Positions 47,718 to 55,134 of a stretch of 55,134 nucleotides of DNA are shown here, piece by piece. The translations under genes were made by a program, and so were the position numbers. Every line of letters starts with the position of its first letter. Within the stretch, counting starts at the first letter, position 1. The notes below the pieces were generated by a model that had not been told where the DNA came from, made no database searches, and saw only the letters and a program-made list of their open reading frames with translations. Source of the stretch: an uncultured Rhodobiaceae bacterium (GTDB lineage Bacteria > Pseudomonadota > Alphaproteobacteria > RS24); NCBI GenBank assembly GCA_937876775.1, contig CALEFA010000017.1, positions 1 through 55,134 on the forward strand, given 5' to 3'.

Positions 47718-48965
47718 CTAGCGATATTCGACGACGGCTTCGCGCCGCAGGTCGCGCAAATGGCGCCGTGCCATCATTGAAAGGCGCTGAGAGTAAATAC
47801 TATCGGATACGGCGTCGCGAGAAATTTGCACGCCGAGGTCATCCTTGCGATCGCAGACAACGAAGACTTGCGTGCCGTCGTCAGAGCTTTGCGGTGGCGC
47901 GACACGGCCAGCCTCAAGCCCGCCAACTAAAGGATGAAGAAAGGCTGGTAATTGTTGCAATTCCTTCAGGCCAGAGCGCTGTGCGTCGGCCTGCAATTGT
48001 TTGGCGTCGCGCTGTGCTTGTCGGCAGGTTTTGAAGGCGCTGACGAATTTATTGACCGTGGCTGGCGGCGTTTGCTTGTCAAACCCAACAGTCAAAATAT
48101 CGAACTGGTTTTTCATGGGGTTTTTTGAACCGCCTTGTTGAACATCACCCAATGCCAAAATATAAATGCCTGCGCGGGCGCGAATGGGTGCCGAAATTTG
48201 CCCGGGCTGCATTCGCACAATAATGGCAGCAATTTCTTTGTCGAGCTGGTCGGCTGATAACCAGCCCAATTGCCCGCCCCGCGCTGATGATGGGGCAATT
48301 GAGAACTGCCTTGCTACGGCGCCAAAATCGACACCGTTTTGCAACTGCGCGACAATTTCATTGGATAGGGCGTTGATTTGTTCGTCATTAGCGAAGCTAT
48401 CCAGATTAAGTAGAATCTCGCTCACGTAATAACGCGGTTCATTGATCGAGCGCATGGCCTTTTCAAATTGCTCATCAACCTCTTCATCGCTGATGCTCAG
48501 TCGCCCGCCAAAGCTACGGCGCACAAACTGGTTCCAGGCTAGTTCGGCTTTGATTTGCGCTTTCAACGTATCTTCCTCAATGGCATTTTCCTTGAGGAAT
48601 TCCTGAATGCCTTCGTAAGACATTTTGTTTTCGGTCGCGATACGCATGATGTTCTTATCAACTTCTTCGGCTTCAATTTCAATCTCGACGCGGTCGGCTT
48701 CTTGCATTTGCAATTTTTCGTCGACTAAAGAGCGCAAGACCTGCTGGCGAATACGCTCGCGCATGTCATTTGATCTTTCCAAACCTGATGTTGCAAAAAC
48801 CAAGTCAACCCGCTGGTCGACGTCAAAAAGTGAAATCACCTGATCGTTAACAATCGCGGCGATTCCCTCTACGTCACGGTCAATCGCTGCCCATGCCGGT
48901 TGTGCCAACGCAAAGGCGAGGGTCAATAAAAGGCTGTAAGCAGTCAGGAACATAGGTTTTCGCAT
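47718..48965 (-). CDS. surA: Periplasmic chaperone/peptidyl-prolyl isomerase SurA
   Basis: Escorts beta-barrel proteins to the BAM complex. A signal peptide of 26 residues ends in QPAWA. The N-terminal chaperone domain ([11 protein letters not shown]) comes first, then one clear parvulin domain ([19 protein letters not shown]), then a C-terminal helix region that includes a long QAQRDAKQL helix. The length of 415 residues is near normal, with only one recognisable isomerase domain instead of two. ATG 48965 is preferred because the signal peptide begins there. Confidence 0.9.
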   Translation of the reverse strand: MRKPMFLTAYSLLLTLAFALAQPAWAAIDRDVEGIAAIVNDQVISLFDVDQRVDLVFATSGLERSNDMRERIRQQVLRSLVDEKLQMQEADRVEIEIEAEEVDKNIMRIATENKMSYEGIQEFLKENAIEEDTLKAQIKAELAWNQFVRRSFGGRLSISDEEVDEQFEKAMRSINEPRYYVSEILLNLDSFANDEQINALSNEIVAQLQNGVDFGAVARQFSIAPSSARGGQLGWLSADQLDKEIAAIIVRMQPGQISAPIRARAGIYILALGDVQQGGSKNPMKNQFDILTVGFDKQTPPATVNKFVSAFKTCRQAQRDAKQLQADAQRSGLKELQQLPAFLHPLVGGLEAGRVAPPQSSDDGTQVFVVCDRKDDLGVQISRDAVSDSIYSQRLSMMARRHLRDLRREAVVEYR

Positions 48966-49115
48966 AATTGTCTCTTCGGTTGAGCCTTTGTTTAACACAT
49001 TTGCCTGCGACATCACAAAACCTAAATGTTGCTAGACCTTATAGTCTTTTCGCCATAGTCTTGCCGACACACATATAACTTGTGTCGCACTCATAACACA
49101 ATTTTGGAGAAAAAA

Positions 49116-50597
49116 ATGTCTCTTGCGATTAGTTTCACTGCTGAAAAAACACCCTCTAGAGGTTCGCTGATTATTGCCGTCACCGAAGGTGGCAAACTGG
49201 CGCCTTTGGCCAAAGCGTTAGATAAGACAACCGGCGGGGCAATTACCCAAGCTATGAAAGTGAAAAAGTTCACGGGTGCCGCAGGCGCTTCTTTCACGCT
49301 TTTGGCGCCATCAAAGACGACGCTTGATCGCATTGTGGTTATTGGTTTGGGCGACCCGAAAAAGCTCGGCAATACGGATGCCGAAAAATTCGGCGGCACC
49401 GCTCTGGGCGCAGTTGAGAAAACAGATGCACCTGTGACACTGTTGCTCGAACCCATGCGCGGCGCACTGACAGCGGCAGATTTTGCAGCTCGGGCAGCCA
49501 CCGGTGCCCTGTTGCGCGATTACAAATTCGAGACTTATAAAACAGTCAAAAAATCACCTGCGGGGCCGAAAAAACTGACGATTGCGACCCCTGAACTAAC
49601 GGCTGCGCGTAAGGCCTTTGCTGAGCTGAAGGCGATCGCAGAGGGGACCATTGTGGCCCGCGATTTGGTCAATGAACCGGCCAATATTTTAACCCCAGCG
49701 GAATTTGCCAAGCGGGCAAAAACCCTCACCAAACTTGGTGTGAAGGTCGAAGTGTTGAGCGAGGCGCAAATGAAAAAACTTGGCATGGGATCGCTTTTGG
49801 GCGTCGGTCAAGGCAGTAAACAGCCAAGCCAAATGGTGGTGATGCAGTGGAATGGTGCGGCCAAATCGAAAAAACCTGTGGCTTTTATCGGCAAAGGTGT
49901 GTGTTTCGACACGGGTGGTATTTCCATCAAACCAGCGGGTGGCATGGAAGATATGAAGGGTGACATGGGCGGCGCCGCTGCGGTTACCGGTCTGATGCAT
50001 GCTTTGGCCAGCCGCAAGGCTAAGGTCAATGCCGTCGGTGTTCTGGGGCTGGTGGAGAATATGCCTGGCTCGAATGCTCAACGTCCGGGTGATATTGTGA
50101 CCTCAATGTCGGGACAAACCATTGAAGTTTTGAATACCGACGCCGAAGGGCGTTTGGTTTTGGCCGATGCGCTTTGGTATACACAAAAGCGCTTTAAGCC
50201 GCAGTTTATGATTGATCTGGCAACCCTCACAGGCGCTATTATGGTCGCCTTAGGGCAGGAATATGCCGGCCTGTTCAGCAATAGTGACGAACTATCCGAG
50301 CGGTTGACGACGATTGGTAACGCTGAGGGCGAGAAAGTCTGGCGCATGCCAATGTGCGAAACTTTCGACAAAATGATTGATACGCCGAATGCCGATATGA
50401 AAAACATCGGCGCACGCTATGCCGGTTCCAGCACGGCGGCACAATTCCTGCAGCGCTTCACCAATAATGTGCCTTGGGTGCATTTAGATATTGCCGGCAC
50501 CGCCATGGGGTCGCCGAAAACGGCCATTAGCCGATCATGGGCCAGTGGCTATGGCGTGCGCTTGCTCGACCGTTTGGTGAAAGCACACTACGAATAG
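49116..50597 (+). CDS. pepA: Leucyl aminopeptidase (M17)
   Basis: Cytosolic, two-metal aminopeptidase that forms hexamers. The C-terminal catalytic domain shows [15 protein letters not shown], the D-M-K-x-D-M-G-G-A segment and the family signature [14 protein letters not shown]. The length of 493 residues is normal. ATG 49116 has GGAG at 49105-49108. It is divergent from surA and five bases before holC. Confidence 0.96.
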   Translation: MSLAISFTAEKTPSRGSLIIAVTEGGKLAPLAKALDKTTGGAITQAMKVKKFTGAAGASFTLLAPSKTTLDRIVVIGLGDPKKLGNTDAEKFGGTALGAVEKTDAPVTLLLEPMRGALTAADFAARAATGALLRDYKFETYKTVKKSPAGPKKLTIATPELTAARKAFAELKAIAEGTIVARDLVNEPANILTPAEFAKRAKTLTKLGVKVEVLSEAQMKKLGMGSLLGVGQGSKQPSQMVVMQWNGAAKSKKPVAFIGKGVCFDTGGISIKPAGGMEDMKGDMGGAAAVTGLMHALASRKAKVNAVGVLGLVENMPGSNAQRPGDIVTSMSGQTIEVLNTDAEGRLVLADALWYTQKRFKPQFMIDLATLTGAIMVALGQEYAGLFSNSDELSERLTTIGNAEGEKVWRMPMCETFDKMIDTPNADMKNIGARYAGSSTAAQFLQRFTNNVPWVHLDIAGTAMGSPKTAISRSWASGYGVRLLDRLVKAHYE

Positions 50598-50601
50598 GGC
50601 T

Positions 50602-51066
50602 ATGGTGAGCGAAATTCTGTTCTACCATTTAGAGCGCCAATCGCTTGAAGAGGCTTTGCCAAAATTGCTTGAAGCGTCGCTCAAACGTGGCTGGAAGGCT
50701 GTCGTTCAGGCTCCTGATGAGGCCCGTGTGAAGGCTTTGGATGAGCATTTGTGGCGTTGGCGGGATGATAGTTTCCTGCCGCATGGGGCGGCTGGCGATG
50801 AACGCTTGCAAGAATTTGCCGCCGACCAACCCATATGGGTGACCGCCAAAGACGAGACCCCGAATAATGCACAAGTGCTCTTTTTGGTCGAAGGGGCAGA
50901 GCGTCAGGCGTTGGATGATTTCGAGCGCTGTGTCTTTATGTTCAATGGTCGTGACGAAGAGGGCTTGTCGCAGGCGCGCAAAAAATGGAGTGCGCTCAAG
51001 CAAGCGGGTCACGATATGACCTATTGGCAGCAAAATAATGATGGTGTTTGGGAGAAGCAGGCATAG
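50602..51066 (+). CDS. holC: DNA polymerase III chi subunit
   Basis: A 154-residue protein that links the clamp loader to SSB at the replication fork. It matches the HolC family: ILFYHLERQSLEEALPKLLE at the start, the LWRWRDDSFLPHG motif and a conserved DDFERCVFMFNG stretch. The pepA-holC neighbourhood is widespread in proteobacteria. The ATG is four bases after the pepA stop. Confidence 0.93.
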   Translation: MVSEILFYHLERQSLEEALPKLLEASLKRGWKAVVQAPDEARVKALDEHLWRWRDDSFLPHGAAGDERLQEFAADQPIWVTAKDETPNNAQVLFLVEGAERQALDDFERCVFMFNGRDEEGLSQARKKWSALKQAGHDMTYWQQNNDGVWEKQA

Positions 51067-51142
51067 TTTCTTGCAACGTGGGCATATCTTCCCTATAAGG
51101 CCTGAGAATTGATATCTTTTTGATACCTGAAAGGAAGCTCCA

Positions 51143-51565
51143 ATGGCTCTTGAACGTACTTTTTCGATTATTAAACCAGACGCGACACGCCGTAACTTGA
51201 CCGGCAAAATCATTGATCGTTTTGAAAGCAATGGTTTGCGTATCATTGCCTCTAAGCGCATTCACATGTCTCGCGAACAAGCTGAGGGCTTTTATGCCGT
51301 GCATAAAGAGCGTCCATTTTTCGGCGAATTGGTCGAGTTTATGATCTCTGGCCCGGTTGTTGTTCAGGTTTTGGAAGGCGAGAACGCCATTTTGAAAAAC
51401 CGTGAAATCATGGGTGCCACAAATCCAGCCGATGCTGATGCCGGCACCATCCGTAAAGATTTTGCTGAGAGCATTGAAGCCAATTCAGTGCATGGTTCAG
51501 ATGCTGCCGAAACCGCGGCGGAAGAAATCAAATATTTCTTCTCAGATGCCGAACTGGTTGGCTAA
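51143..51565 (+). CDS. ndk: Nucleoside diphosphate kinase
   Basis: Moves the gamma phosphate between nucleoside tri- and diphosphates through a phosphohistidine, here His117 in [19 protein letters not shown] and ERPFFGELV are typical. The length of 140 residues is normal. AAAGGAAG precedes the ATG. The gene's terminator lies inside the convergent purN gene. Confidence 0.97.
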   Translation: MALERTFSIIKPDATRRNLTGKIIDRFESNGLRIIASKRIHMSREQAEGFYAVHKERPFFGELVEFMISGPVVVQVLEGENAILKNREIMGATNPADADAGTIRKDFAESIEANSVHGSDAAETAAEEIKYFFSDAELVG

Positions 51566-51577
51566 TTTATCCAAATA

Positions 51578-52195
51578 TTAAATTTGGCGGGTCTGCTCTG
51601 CAGTGCCCGCCATTTTTTTGAGCACAAGACCCAGCGCCTCAGGATAGGCAATGTGTTCTTGCTGCAAAACCCGCGCCGCCAATGTGTCGGCTGTATCATC
51701 GGGCAGCACTGGCACTTTCTTCTGCACAATTATCGGCCCGTCATCCATTTCTGGACGCATGAAATGCACTGAACAGCCATGTTCGCTTGCGCCATCGTCG
51801 AGCGCCCGCTGATGTGTGTTCAGCCCTTTATAGGCAGGCAGAAGCGAAGGGTGAATATTGAGCAATCTGTCGTGCCATTGGCTAACAAAATCTGCCGTCA
51901 ATAGACGCATGAAGCCGGCACAGCAAACCAAATCAATGCGCGCATTTGTTAACTGCTGGTGCAGGGCGGCGTCAAAATCGGCGCGCTGTTTGAATGCCTT
52001 ATGGTCAATGACGTGGGTGGGAATATTATGCTCAGCGCAAAACGCCAAGCCACCGGCATCGGGTCGATTGCTCAATGCAATGACAAGCTCGGCTGGCACA
52101 TCGTCGCCGGCGATATAGGCGGCTAGGCTTTGCAGATTGGAACCGCGGCCAGAAAATAAAATTGCAATCCGCAGTGGCAGCCGGCTTTGGCTCAT
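51578..52195 (-). CDS. purN: Phosphoribosylglycinamide formyltransferase
   Basis: Third step of purine synthesis: adds a formyl group from 10-formyl-tetrahydrofolate. The fold starts with [11 protein letters not shown]. Catalytic Asn and His lie in [12 protein letters not shown] and the catalytic Asp in MDDGPII. The length of 205 residues is normal. It overlaps purM by four bases. Its last 12 codons are also the terminator hairpin of ndk. Confidence 0.96.
   Translation of the reverse strand: MSQSRLPLRIAILFSGRGSNLQSLAAYIAGDDVPAELVIALSNRPDAGGLAFCAEHNIPTHVIDHKAFKQRADFDAALHQQLTNARIDLVCCAGFMRLLTADFVSQWHDRLLNIHPSLLPAYKGLNTHQRALDDGASEHGCSVHFMRPEMDDGPIIVQKKVPVLPDDTADTLAARVLQQEHIAYPEALGLVLKKMAGTAEQTRQI
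51585..51619 (+). terminator. Intrinsic terminator of ndk, inside purN
   Basis: TGGCGGG at 51585-51591 and CCCGCCA at 51606-51612 form a perfect 7-bp stem with a 14-base loop, directly followed by seven T on the + strand (51613-51619). It begins 20 bases after the ndk stop and lies wholly within the 3' coding part of the convergent purN gene. Confidence 0.85.
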
Positions 52196-53262
52196 TTTTC
52201 AAGACTGCCAGAAAACACGACGGCCTCACCTTGGCGAGGGGCGATTGTGCCAATTTCAATGACTTCTTCGCCCTGAGCATCGAGACATTGACTGACCGCC
52301 GCCGCTTGATCGGCGCCGACAATAACAATCATGCCAATGCCGCAGTTGAACGTGCGCAATAACTCATGCTGTTCAATATTACCCATGTCTTGCAGGCCGG
52401 CGAAAACCGGCGGTAAACGCCAAGCTGATAGATTGATTTCAGCGGCTAAATTGTCGGGCAAAATGCGCGGCAAGTTTTCCTGAAAGCCGCCACCGGTTAC
52501 ATGAACCAGCGCTTTAATGCCAGACGTTTGTTGCAGGGCGGCGAGCACTGAGCGCACATAAATACGCGTCGGCTCCAGCAAATCTTCAGCCAGCGTCAGG
52601 CCCGGCGTGAATGGGCTGGCGTCCTGCCACTGAAGATTGTCGGCAGCAATTAACTTGCGCACCAGTGAAAACCCGTTTGAATGCAAACCGCTGGACGCTA
52701 GGCCGAGAACAACGTCTCCGGCGCCAACATCTTTACGTGGCAAAATAGCCGTCCGTTCGACCGCCCCAACCGCAAAGCCGGCGAGGTCATAATCGCCGTC
52801 GCCATACATGCTCGGCATTTCGGCTGTTTCGCCGCCGATCAACGCACAATTGGCTTGTTTGCAACCGACCGCAATGCCGCTGATAACATCACTGGCGGTC
52901 TCAACATCAAGCGCGCCAGTGGCAAAATAATCGAGGAAAAACAGAGGTTCTGCGCCTTGCACAATCAAATCATTGACGCACATGGCAACCAAATCAATGC
53001 CCACTGTGTCGTGCTTATTGGCTTGAATCGCGATCCGCAACTTTGTGCCAACACCATCATTGGCGGCGACCAAAACCGGATCATCAAAATTGCAGGCCGC
53101 GAGGTCGAACAGACCACCAAAGCCGCCCAATTTGCTGTCAGAACCTGTGCGCGCTGTGGCTTTGGCCATGGGCGCAATGCGGCGAACCAATTCATTGCCC
53201 GCTTCAATGTCGACGCCAGCGGCGGCATAGGTTTGCGGGGTGTGTGTCGGGTTATCTGTCAT
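52192..53262 (-). CDS. purM: Phosphoribosylformylglycinamidine cyclo-ligase
   Basis: AIR synthetase, the fifth step of purine synthesis. Family motifs are the glycine-rich DGVGTKL loop, GGETAEMP and [13 protein letters not shown]. The length of 356 residues is normal. The ATG overlaps nothing upstream and is divergent from the DUF2066 gene. It is coupled to purN by an ATGA overlap. Confidence 0.97.
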   Translation of the reverse strand: MTDNPTHTPQTYAAAGVDIEAGNELVRRIAPMAKATARTGSDSKLGGFGGLFDLAACNFDDPVLVAANDGVGTKLRIAIQANKHDTVGIDLVAMCVNDLIVQGAEPLFFLDYFATGALDVETASDVISGIAVGCKQANCALIGGETAEMPSMYGDGDYDLAGFAVGAVERTAILPRKDVGAGDVVLGLASSGLHSNGFSLVRKLIAADNLQWQDASPFTPGLTLAEDLLEPTRIYVRSVLAALQQTSGIKALVHVTGGGFQENLPRILPDNLAAEINLSAWRLPPVFAGLQDMGNIEQHELLRTFNCGIGMIVIVGADQAAAVSQCLDAQGEEVIEIGTIAPRQGEAVVFSGSLEK

Positions 53263-53303
53263 ACTGTTACGTCGCCTTCACATTTGGCTGAATCACTGTT
53301 GCT

Positions 53304-53332
53304 AAACTAGCCTTTTCGCGCGCCCTTGTAAC
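53304..53332 (-). promoter_or_regulatory. Candidate promoter of purM
   Basis: Read on the - strand, GTTACA (53332-53327) and TAGTTT (53309-53304) have a 17-base spacer. Transcription would start near 53297, about 35 bases before the purM ATG. The -35 match is only moderate. Confidence 0.3.
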
Positions 53333-53380
53333 CCGTTGCCTGAGCAATCATTAAAGTTTTTCACCGATTGATGCTTTTGA

Positions 53381-53409
53381 TTGCGACCAATCGGCGGTCG
53401 CGCTAGTTT
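53381..53409 (+). promoter_or_regulatory. Candidate promoter of the DUF2066 gene, possibly leaderless
   Basis: TTGCGA at 53381-53386 and TAGTTT at 53404-53409 have a 17-base spacer. The expected transcription start coincides with the ATG at 53416, and no ribosome-binding sequence precedes that ATG. Confidence 0.4.
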
Positions 53410-53415
53410 CGCTAT

Positions 53416-54489
53416 ATGAAAAACCCGAATTTACCTCTCTTTTTGAGCGCTCTTGTGCTGTTTGTTGGCTTGGCCGCCCCCGTTTTTGCAGGCAGTGTCT
53501 TTACCGTTGAAAAAATAGCTGTCGACGTAACCACCTCCGGCTCGGCCAGTGAAGCGCGCGCAGCGGCTTTAATTGATGGCCAACAGCGCGGCCTGCAAAT
53601 GGTTCTGCGGCGCCTGACATTGCGCGATGAATGGCCCATGCTGCCGCCGATTGAGCAGATTAAAGTCGAAGACTTTGTTGAAGGTTTCCGCGTCAGCAAC
53701 GAAAAGACCAGTCACAACCGTTATCTGGCGACATTGTCTGTGCAATATAAGCCGCGTGCGCTGAGCCTTTTTCTGCGCCAATTTGGTTTGGCGATTACGG
53801 AAAGTCAGAGCCAGTCGGTTCTTCTCTTGCCGGTTTTGGAAGACATTAACGGGTTGCAAGCATGGGGCGAAAATTGGTGGCGTCAGGGTTGGTTGGCGCG
53901 TGACCTCGATAATAGTCCCGCACCAATGACTTTGCCGTTGGGGGGAATTGACGACAGTTTGCTTATCAGCGCCGAGGATATTGTGATTGGCAACCCAATG
54001 AAATTGGCTGAATTAAACGCCCGTTATGGGACTGATACAGTGGTTGTCGCCCATGCGCTGGCTGATGTTGAAGGCCAGCTTGGGCTGACCGCCTATATAT
54101 TTGCTCCCGAAGAAGCCGATGTTGTGGTGCTGACATATCGTGAGCCCAAACCGCATGCCGAACTGGCCGAAAAAGCGATTGATGCGCTGATTGAAGAATT
54201 AAATGAGCGATGGAAACGCATTGCCGCGGTCGCCAGTGACGATATGTTAGAGCTTCAAGTAAGATTAAGTTTTGCTAATTTCGCGACATGGCAGCGTCAA
54301 TTGGCGCGGTTGAATCAGGCTAATCTTATTCGGCAAATGGCGATTGTCGAATTGACAGCCCAATATGCCTATGTTCGGTTCTCCTATATTGGGTCGATTG
54401 AGCAATTGAGCAATAATCTTTATCAAGCCGGTCTACAGTTGCTGCAAACCGAAGACGGTTGGCAGTTGAACGAAAATCAGGAGTATTAA
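53416..54489 (+). CDS. DUF2066 domain protein
   Basis: A 357-residue exported protein. A signal peptide of about 25 residues ends in PVFAG. The following domain matches DUF2066, with EARAAALIDGQQRGLQ and a R-R-L-T-L-x-D-E motif near residue 75. Its function is unknown. It is usually found, as here, directly upstream of an AI-2E/PerM-type permease; the permease ATG follows the stop codon with no gap. No ribosome site is seen before its own ATG. Confidence 0.82.
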   Translation: MKNPNLPLFLSALVLFVGLAAPVFAGSVFTVEKIAVDVTTSGSASEARAAALIDGQQRGLQMVLRRLTLRDEWPMLPPIEQIKVEDFVEGFRVSNEKTSHNRYLATLSVQYKPRALSLFLRQFGLAITESQSQSVLLLPVLEDINGLQAWGENWWRQGWLARDLDNSPAPMTLPLGGIDDSLLISAEDIVIGNPMKLAELNARYGTDTVVVAHALADVEGQLGLTAYIFAPEEADVVVLTYREPKPHAELAEKAIDALIEELNERWKRIAAVASDDMLELQVRLSFANFATWQRQLARLNQANLIRQMAIVELTAQYAYVRFSYIGSIEQLSNNLYQAGLQLLQTEDGWQLNENQEY

Positions 54490-55134
54490 ATGCCCTTAAA
54501 GCCTGCGCAACTAATTGTTATTATTGGTATTATACTGGTTGGCCTCGGCATTAACCTGCTTGGCGATATTATTCTCCCGTTTGTTTTGGGGTTTGCCTTG
54601 GCCTATCTGCTTGACCCGTTGGCCGATCGGTTAGAAGCATTGGGCTTGCCGCGCGCTCTGGCGACGGCGACGATTACGCTGGTTTTTGTGGTCAGCCTCA
54701 TTGTGGCGCTGACTTTGGGCTTGCCTGTATTGGCTGAACAAATTTTAGCTTTGGTTGCCGCCGTGCCTGGTTATATGCAGGCGCTTCAGGGCTGGATAGA
54801 CGCCCAGCAAATGGGTTTGCCAGAAAATGAAATTATCGCCTCCCTCAATCAAGCCGCCGTGGATGGTTTGCAATCCATGGCCCGTGGGCTGGTTTTGTCG
54901 GGTTTGACCGTTGTTAATTTGCTGACACTGGTTTTCATCACGCCGATTGTGACCATTTATATGCTGAATGATTGGGATCGTATGGTGGCGGGCGTTGACG
55001 CGCTTTTGCCAAGCCATCAAGCGGCACTTATTCGCCAATTAGCAAGCCAGATGGATGCCATGTTGTCCGGATTTTTGCGTGGCCAGATTATGGTTTGCCT
55101 CGCGCTTGGTGTGATTTATGCCCTTGGCTTGTCA
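54490..55134 (+). CDS. AI-2E family transporter (PerM-like), truncated by the window end
   Basis: The frame opens at ATG 54490, immediately after the DUF2066 stop, and stays open for 215 codons to the edge of the window. It encodes a membrane protein with paired hydrophobic segments at about 8-45 (including LPFVLGFALAYLLDPLADRL, typical of the family) and 60-85. A soluble helical part follows, then more membrane segments from about 140 (FITPIVTIYML). Family members are about 350 residues, so roughly 40 percent is missing. Substrates in this family are varied, and the name does not prove autoinducer transport. Confidence 0.88.
   Translation, partial: MPLKPAQLIVIIGIILVGLGINLLGDIILPFVLGFALAYLLDPLADRLEALGLPRALATATITLVFVVSLIVALTLGLPVLAEQILALVAAVPGYMQALQGWIDAQQMGLPENEIIASLNQAAVDGLQSMARGLVLSGLTVVNLLTLVFITPIVTIYMLNDWDRMVAGVDALLPSHQAALIRQLASQMDAMLSGFLRGQIMVCLALGVIYALGLS

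Overview
The window reads as chromosomal DNA of a Gram-negative alphaproteobacterium of moderate GC. Three things point there: several housekeeping blocks keep the order I recall from that class (rpsF-rpsR-DUF2232-rplI-dnaB-alr-mlaE-mlaF-radA-cvpA-purF-SDR; fabD-fabG-acpP-fabF-mltG-gmk; pepA-holC-ndk; purM-purN beside DUF2066 and an AI-2E-type permease); the cell clearly has an outer membrane (TolC, BamB, SurA, an autotransporter, an O-antigen ligase/polymerase-like protein); and secreted RTX proteins suggest an aquatic or surface-attached life. I cannot name the genus.

Region 1 (1-18.7 kb, + strand) is a surface-protein island. A complete type I secretion machine (TolC-like outer membrane protein, LapB-type ABC exporter, HlyD-type adaptor) is followed by its likely substrate, a 2237-residue RTX adhesin. 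Then come a small lipoprotein, a 1571-residue classical autotransporter (type V secretion), a SapC-family protein with an N-terminal membrane anchor and a second small lipoprotein. Both giant proteins are built from degenerate solenoid modules, seven in the adhesin and eight in the autotransporter. This is the most accessory and least understood part of the window.

Region 2 (18.7-25.1 kb, - strand) is a glycan cluster. gmd and fcl make GDP-L-fucose. A GT4 glycosyltransferase, the remains of an epimerase gene, a GT-A glycosyltransferase, an O-antigen polymerase/ligase and an FkbM methyltransferase follow.

Region 3 (25.2-54.5 kb and on) is core metabolism in alternating blocks: panB-TPR protein-bamB-der (+); SDR, purF, cvpA, radA, mlaF, mlaE, alr, dnaB, rplI, DUF2232, rpsR, rpsF (-); fabD, fabG, acpP, fabF, mltG, gmk (+); a zinc alcohol dehydrogenase, rsmA, surA (-); pepA, holC, ndk (+); purN, purM (-); DUF2066 and a truncated AI-2E family permease (+).

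Genes are densely packed: many neighbours overlap by 1-4 bases, and no stretch over 300 bases lacks a gene. The largest gaps are 40497-40769 (divergent promoters and the rpsF leader), 21757-21981 (epimerase remnant), 18047-18241 (nothing firm) and 94-264 (nothing firm). I saw no tRNA, rRNA, IS element, prophage or CRISPR array.
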